Origin: Streptococcus azizii
GTDB taxonomy: Bacteria; Bacillota; Bacilli; Lactobacillales; Streptococcaceae
DNA length: 64,000 bases
Direction of reading: 5' to 3'
Assembly (NCBI RefSeq): GCF_001984715.1
Contig: NZ_MSPR01000008.1
Location: 1-64,000, forward strand
The notes below the pieces were generated by a model. The model searched no databases. It worked only from the letters and a program-made list of their open reading frames with translations, and had not been told where the DNA came from. Positions 57,750-64,000 of this stretch are shown here, one piece after another; the first letter of the stretch is position 1; each line of letters starts with the position of its first letter. Made by a program: the position numbers and the translations under genes.

Positions 57750-58283
57750 TTAAAGTCTATTTCGAATCTCTTTTAATTGTGTCCGCACACTAGCATCAAG
57801 CACCTTATGGTTGATGGTAATGATAAAGCCACCGAGTACCTCTTTGTCTATTTCTTCTACAATGTTGCGAACTTTCAATGAAAAACGATTCTCCACTAGA
57901 TGACGCACCCTTTCTTTCTGTTCATCTGTCAATGGATAAACAGAGACAACGTACGCATCAAACTCTTGTTTACTCTTGCTAATCGAAACCAAGACTGCTT
58001 CTAATATATCGACAAGCAGGTCGGCATGACCGTCACGGGCCACAGCTTCAATCAGGTCGTTCACTTCTCGGTAGGTTGACTGACGAATGGCATGAATAAA
58101 TTCTGCTTTTTCAGCCTGAGAAACTGTTGCGGATAAAAGAATCCGATTCAATTTACTATCGTGGATGACCGTGAGAATAGCTGAAATTTGGTCATACATG
58201 GTCCAAATATCTTCACGATCATACACCTTATCAACGAATGATTGAGCATATTTTTGCACTAAGGCAGTTTCTCTAGCATTCAT
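57750..58283 (-). CDS. atpH: F-ATPase delta subunit
   Basis: The 177-residue stator subunit has the N-terminal six-helix bundle (about 1-105) and the C-terminal [24 protein letters not shown] that ends most AtpH proteins. It links the F1 head to the b subunit stalk. It overlaps atpF by one base (TAATG). Confidence 0.94.
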   Translation of the reverse strand: MNARETALVQKYAQSFVDKVYDREDIWTMYDQISAILTVIHDSKLNRILLSATVSQAEKAEFIHAIRQSTYREVNDLIEAVARDGHADLLVDILEAVLVSISKSKQEFDAYVVSVYPLTDEQKERVRHLVENRFSLKVRNIVEEIDKEVLGGFIITINHKVLDASVRTQLKEIRNRL

Positions 58284-58786
58284 TATCCTTCTCCTAGCCT
58301 ATCAAGATAGCGATTGATCAAGTCGCTATGCGCCTGTTGATCCAAATCTTCCAAGATAATTTTCCCAGCCAAATCAACAGCCAAATCTGCGACTTGAATA
58401 TGCAACTTCTCTTGGACTTCACGCTTCTCAGCCTCAATTTCCAAATCTGCTTTCTTTTTCAAGGCTTCAATTTCCACTTCTGCCTGTTCTAAGATGCGTT
58501 TTTTCTCCAACTTTGCTCGATTAACAGCATCTTGGACAATCTTTTGCCCTTCTACGCGACCTTTTGCTAGCTCTTGCTCCCTTTGGTCAACAAGGCTTGC
58601 AGCTTCTGCCAATTTCTCTTCAGCAGCATCGATGTCACCTGAAATTTTAGCAGCACGTTCTTCAAAAATCCCCGTAATCTTGTCCCAAGCAAACAGACGA
58701 ATTGCTACAATCAATACAGCAAACGAAGCTGTTACTAGAATAAAATTACCAAGCATGGTACTGTTTATACTTAGTCCTGTATTCAT
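58283..58786 (-). CDS. atpF: F-ATPase b subunit
   Basis: The 167-residue protein has one N-terminal membrane segment (about 12-31) and a long charged helix (about 35-150) with heptad-like [22 protein letters not shown] and [18 protein letters not shown], as in the peripheral stalk. It overlaps atpH. A 106-base gap with a hairpin and a TATAAT separates it from atpB. Confidence 0.94.
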   Translation of the reverse strand: MNTGLSINSTMLGNFILVTASFAVLIVAIRLFAWDKITGIFEERAAKISGDIDAAEEKLAEAASLVDQREQELAKGRVEGQKIVQDAVNRAKLEKKRILEQAEVEIEALKKKADLEIEAEKREVQEKLHIQVADLAVDLAGKIILEDLDQQAHSDLINRYLDRLGEG

Positions 58787-58892
58787 GAATACCTAATCCT
58801 TTCCTATTATACTCATAAAAAACCACACCCTGACGTCCCTAAACCGGCTTGCTAAACGGTAGCTCTACCGGTCGTTTATCAGATGCTGATTC
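58787..58892 (-). promoter_or_regulatory. atpB-atpF spacer with hairpin and possible internal promoter
   Basis: The minus strand contains CCGGTAGAGCTACCG (58861-58875), a compact hairpin, and further on TATAAT (58818-58823) without a clear -35. The spacer is longer than other gaps of the operon front half. It may set different amounts of membrane and stalk subunits. Confidence 0.35.
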
Positions 58893-59615
58893 TTATAGAG
58901 TATCACCCTCCCCTTGAATTTTCTTGTTCAAATACATCGAAACCAGCATGACAAACACGTAGGCTTGCAAGCAGGAAATAAAGACTGAAAAACCAGTCCA
59001 AATGACATTTAGTAGGAAGGCGATTGGATAAGCGAATGCACTTTTTTGCGACATCTGTACCAGCAAGGTCACCAGAATTTCACCAGCAAAGATGTTTCCG
59101 TACAAACGAAGTGCGAGAGAAGCCACATTGGTCACTTCTTCCAAAATATTCATCGGAGTCATGGCCCAAGGAGTGACAAATGCTTTTAAATAATTTTTAA
59201 GTCCCTGACGACGAATGCCTTCTACGTGGCAGAAAACAACCGCCATAATGGCTAATCCGAAGTCATAAGCCATATTAGAGGTTGGAGATGTCCAAAAGTT
59301 TACCCCTTCTGATGATTCTAATTTGGTCATCAAGCCGAGGTTATTCGCCACCAAGAGGAATAAAAAGAGAACAAAGAAATAAAGAGCATATCTTTTTGAC
59401 TCTGCATCGCCCAAATTTCCCTTGGTGAAATTGATTGTTAGCTCGTAGACATATTCCAGAACATTCTGTTTTCCTTTTGGTTTTAATGTCATGCTACGAC
59501 TTGCCCAAAATACCAGTAAAAATATGATGGTGATGGTCACCATTGTAACAATAACCATGGTTACATCAAAGGTTACAGGACCTAGAGTAATAGTTGGAGC
59601 TGCAGTTCCTTCCAC
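58893..59615 (-). CDS. atpB: F-ATPase a subunit
   Basis: The 240-residue membrane protein has five or six membrane segments and the essential arginine R170 in [13 protein letters not shown], which faces the c-ring proton site. It forms the proton half-channels. It lies 36 bases after atpE, the order c then a being typical of streptococci. Confidence 0.95.
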   Translation of the reverse strand: MEGTAAPTITLGPVTFDVTMVIVTMVTITIIFLLVFWASRSMTLKPKGKQNVLEYVYELTINFTKGNLGDAESKRYALYFFVLFLFLLVANNLGLMTKLESSEGVNFWTSPTSNMAYDFGLAIMAVVFCHVEGIRRQGLKNYLKAFVTPWAMTPMNILEEVTNVASLALRLYGNIFAGEILVTLLVQMSQKSAFAYPIAFLLNVIWTGFSVFISCLQAYVFVMLVSMYLNKKIQGEGDTL

Positions 59616-59651
59616 GATTACTCCCCCTTTCTAATGATTCTGAGGCATTCC

Positions 59652-59855
59652 TTATCCACGCAAGAAAAGTGTCATCGCAAGGGTTACGAAGAAAGTACCC
59701 TCGATGAAGGCAACACCCATGAATACCCCTGTCATTAGTTTACTTTGTAATTCAGGCTGACGTGCTGTAGAGCTAAGATAGCTAGCAACCAAGAGGCCCT
59801 CACCAACACTAACACCCAAACAGGCAATCCCCAAAGCTAATGCAGATACATCCAT
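59652..59855 (-). CDS. atpE: F-ATPase c subunit
   Basis: The 67-residue hairpin protein has two membrane helices, the polar loop ARQPE (31-35) and the proton-carrying E52 in AFIEGTFF. The length is typical of streptococcal c subunits. It is the first gene of the operon, with a clear AAAGGAG and promoter upstream. No sodium-binding signature (Q/E pair in helix one) is evident beyond E19, so proton coupling is assumed. Confidence 0.95.
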   Translation of the reverse strand: MDVSALALGIACLGVSVGEGLLVASYLSSTARQPELQSKLMTGVFMGVAFIEGTFFVTLAMTLFLRG

Positions 59856-59890
59856 TTTTTAATTCTCCTTTAAAATTTTTATACCATGAT

Positions 59891-59919
59891 AGCATACTCC
59901 TAAAAAATGCTTTTGTCAA
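59891..59919 (-). promoter_or_regulatory. Promoter of the ATP synthase operon
   Basis: TTGACA (59914-59919) and TATGCT (59891-59896) are 17 bases apart. A cre-like AAAAAACGCTTTCA lies at about 59934-59947, upstream of the -35, where CcpA could act positively; this is weak. Confidence 0.75.
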
Positions 59920-59997
59920 GGAAAGACAGTCTCTGAAAGCGTTTTTTCACAAGGAGTGTCTAGAAAAAAGAAAAGACCGAGCATCTTTTCTTCCTAT

Positions 59998-61029
59998 TTA
60001 TATAGACTCTTCCAAATGATCCGCTTCTTCAATAAAGCGTTTGGTCATATCTTCCCGACTCATATCCTCCGTATCAAGAGTAATCGCCTTATCTGCTACC
60101 TTGTCGGTGTCTGCAAAAAATTCAATATGATTGGCAAGATTTTTTAACTCAACTGGGGCATCGCCTCCATACTCACCGTCAAGATTCAACATCATCCGAT
60201 TGCTACTATCTAAGGATTCTACCGTTAGCTGACGTGTCTTGATATACTCAATCTTATCACTATCAATATGCTTGCCTCCATCAATCACCAGACGAATCAA
60301 ATGTAGAATTTCAAAAAGATTTCCCGCCTTGACCAGGATGAGGGTAAACCTCCCATCATCGAGCTTGGCATCTGGAACGATCTGCTCAAAACCGCCGATG
60401 GAGTTGGTCAGAGCAACAAACATCATTGAAATTTTCCCTTCAAAGATTCCCTCGTCGTGGCTTACACGAACTGGTGTAAATTGAACCTGCGGTAATAACT
60501 CGGCACCTTTGACCACATAAGCTAAATAACCAAAAATCGTCTTGAGTTGACTCGGAACGCTATAGGTCAATTCTGTCAACGTTCCGGCTGCCGCAATGTT
60601 GATAAAATAGTTATCTCCAAATTGTTCATTTTTAGCGAGGCCAATATCCATAAGAATCGTCTGTTGCTTACCAATTATCTTAGCTGCTTCGCTAGGATTC
60701 CCCCTTGGAATCTTCAAGGCGCGGGCATAATCATTGGTTGTTCCGGTCGGGATAATCGCCATTTTCGGACGCTCTGGAAGAAAGGCAATCCCATTGACCA
60801 CCTCGTTAATGGTCCCGTCACCACCTGCTGCAACAATTAAATCAAAGCCTGCCTTTGCTACTCTGGTAGCTTCATTTTTAGCGGAATCTGGTTCGGAACT
60901 TGTTTGAAAGGCAGAGGTTTCATAGCCAAATCCCTCTAAAATATGCAACACTTCTGCTACACTTTTCTTCATCATTTCCTGTCCAGAAACAGGATTGTAA
61001 ATCAAGCGGGCACGTTTTCTTTGTTCCAT
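59998..61029 (-). CDS. Diacylglycerol/lipid kinase (DgkB/YegS family)
   Basis: The 343-residue protein begins RARLIYNPVSGQE and has the nucleotide motif GGDGTINE (69-76), as in soluble Gram-positive diacylglycerol kinases. It returns diacylglycerol from lipoteichoic acid synthesis to phosphatidic acid at the membrane face. The last 40 residues are an extra acidic tail (DTEDMSREDMTKRFIEEADH). It follows ligA by ten bases and is co-transcribed with it, as in other streptococci. Confidence 0.9.
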   Translation of the reverse strand: MEQRKRARLIYNPVSGQEMMKKSVAEVLHILEGFGYETSAFQTSSEPDSAKNEATRVAKAGFDLIVAAGGDGTINEVVNGIAFLPERPKMAIIPTGTTNDYARALKIPRGNPSEAAKIIGKQQTILMDIGLAKNEQFGDNYFINIAAAGTLTELTYSVPSQLKTIFGYLAYVVKGAELLPQVQFTPVRVSHDEGIFEGKISMMFVALTNSIGGFEQIVPDAKLDDGRFTLILVKAGNLFEILHLIRLVIDGGKHIDSDKIEYIKTRQLTVESLDSSNRMMLNLDGEYGGDAPVELKNLANHIEFFADTDKVADKAITLDTEDMSREDMTKRFIEEADHLEESI

Positions 61030-61038
61030 CTCTTGTAC

Positions 61039-63042
<2,004 letters not shown>

Positions 63043-63099
63043 CTACACTATTCAAAAATCAAAACACCGAGTTTGCCCTGGTCCCTGTAAGCTGTCCAT

Positions 63100-63331
63100 G
63101 CTATAAAGTTAAAAATAGTAGACTCGTTGGAAATTGAATGTGGGCTAGGGGCTTTGCGTATTGAGACACGGCGCCAAGTTCCTATTTTCACTGTGTGCTT
63201 GTAACGTCCTTGTATCTTATAATTGAACTCGAGCTACGAGCTGTGCAAAAAAGATAGTTTTTCCTAGAACTTATGGTTCTGCGTCAAAACTCCTATTTTT
63301 GCTTTGCTCGTTTAACGCTCTCGTATCTTAG
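63100..63331. repeat. Two inverse modular hairpin elements downstream of the edge gene
   Basis: The first ends with TTGTAACGTCCTTGTATCTTA (about 63219); its other end is unclear. The second is complete: AATTGAACTCGAGCTACGAG (63221) to AACGCTCTCGTATCTTA (63330). Read on the minus strand its payload is AGTTTT, GACGC, AGAAC, loop, GTTCT, AGGA, AAAACT: two nested stems. It abuts the stop region of the edge gene. Confidence 0.8.
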
Positions 63332-63332
63332 T

Positions 63333-64000
63333 TTAATTCAAAGAAAATTGATAGGTCTTAGACTCTAAGACACCGCTTGGTAGGGTCTCGCCTCCATCTT
63401 GGTCTCCGAAACAATCTCCGACCATTTGATTGAAATAGCTGGTTAATTGGTGAACCTTTCTTAGCTGTTCTGATAGGCTTGTAATAGCTTGACCTGTCAT
63501 TTGACTAGAGATTGTGGTGACCACATAGTCTAGCTCCTGAATGATACGACTGCTATAGCTTTGGATTATTTTATGACTGGCAACAATCTCGTCCAGATCA
63601 AAAGCGGTATAGACCCCTTCCTCAATGACCGCCTTTAATTGGGGTTTTAGATTTTGCAGATCACTTTTAGCAGAACGGATTACCTCAAGTGCCCCTATCA
63701 CATTGTCTGTTAGAGGTGGGAGCTCTTGTTGGGCAGAAAGAATGGCTTCCGAAGTGGTGGAATCATATAACTCCACTAATTGACCCCAGTAAGTCCGTGT
63801 GACCGCGATCTTATCATCTACCATCTCTTTCTTGTCTACATAGATTCTGATATCAAACGTAGCCTGCACCGCATCCACTGTATGCTGAAAGGACAACAAC
63901 TGCTCCGTCCATCTCTCCAAGGAATATTGAACTTGTTGAAAGGCTTCTGAAAAGGCAACTGCTACCTCCTTGGCATACTGATTGCTACGTTCTTCTACTT
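63333..64000 (-). CDS. Unrecognised helical protein, 5' end outside the window
   Basis: The frame is open to the right edge, giving at least 222 residues; a TTG at 63920 is an unlikely start since the frame continues upstream with VEERSNQYAKEVAVAFSEAF. The visible part is almost all alpha-helical and amphipathic, without membrane segments, with TIRs of no known domain: e.g. IRSAKSDLQNLKPQLKAVIE and QAITSLSEQLRKVHQLTSYF. It ends VLESKTYQFSLN. The pattern would fit a long coiled-coil protein of the cell surface, secretion or chromosome type, but I recognise no family. Confidence 0.7.
   Translation of the reverse strand, partial: VEERSNQYAKEVAVAFSEAFQQVQYSLERWTEQLLSFQHTVDAVQATFDIRIYVDKKEMVDDKIAVTRTYWGQLVELYDSTTSEAILSAQQELPPLTDNVIGALEVIRSAKSDLQNLKPQLKAVIEEGVYTAFDLDEIVASHKIIQSYSSRIIQELDYVVTTISSQMTGQAITSLSEQLRKVHQLTSYFNQMVGDCFGDQDGGETLPSGVLESKTYQFSLN

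Overview
The window is a 64 kb piece of a low-GC Firmicute chromosome, almost certainly a Streptococcus, and by overall feel close to the S. suis group (the species is inference). The signs are the rmlA-rmlC-rmlB order, the pair epuA-endA behind murA, the F-ATPase order E-B-F-H-A-G-D-C, a T-box leader before pheS, the chain miaA-hflX-rnz-SDR-recJ-apt, and BOX-type intergenic repeats. Almost every gene is on the minus strand; the only clear plus-strand gene is a 56-residue DUF3042 protein at 19179-19349. I saw no rRNA, tRNA or CRISPR array.

Layout. 1-71 is the start of an IS110-family transposase running off the left edge. 244-3244 makes dTDP-rhamnose precursors (rmlA, rmlC, and rmlB fused in frame to an upstream nucleotidyltransferase-like domain). 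3946-19349 is a housekeeping stretch (nif3, trmK, dnaD, metA, apt, recJ, a cardiolipin synthase, SDR, rnz, hflX, miaA) repeatedly split by large repeat blocks. 19628-27163 holds an MFS exporter, a two-component system and an ABC exporter whose second permease is broken. 27428-30943 has a sortase-anchored GA/G5 protein and a VTC/DUF4956 pair. 31511-35740 is pheS-GNAT-pheT with a T-box. 36307-49227 is a host-glycan and glucuronide region: a family 3 hexosaminidase, then HAD, SDR, uxuA, uxaC, KDPG aldolase, a GntR regulator, beta-glucuronidase, KDG kinase and a GPH transporter. 49943-53418 has endA, epuA, murA, DUF1146 and atpC. 53428-59855 is the rest of the F-ATPase operon. 59998-62997 is a diacylglycerol kinase and ligA. 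The right edge cuts an unrecognised helical protein.

How parts work together. The glucuronide genes form a full route: import by the GPH carrier, beta-glucuronidase, glucuronate isomerase, fructuronate reductase (SDR), mannonate dehydratase, KDG kinase and KDPG aldolase. Two promoters share the same -35, spacer palindrome and -10, with CcpA-type sites downstream, which suggests joint control by the GntR regulator and carbon catabolite repression.

The least ordinary content is not coding. About twenty intergenic elements share constant, imperfectly inverted ends (one end like AAGATACAAAGGGCGT, the other like AGCCCGTGTTCAATT) around an interchangeable payload of perfect hairpins. The hairpins differ in sequence between copies but keep their pairing, and some are amplified in tandem (57 bp x 11, 53 bp x 3, 52 bp x 4, 102 bp x 3). 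They abut BOX-like elements, form the 3' end of one gene, and two of them split atpG from atpD inside the essential ATPase operon.
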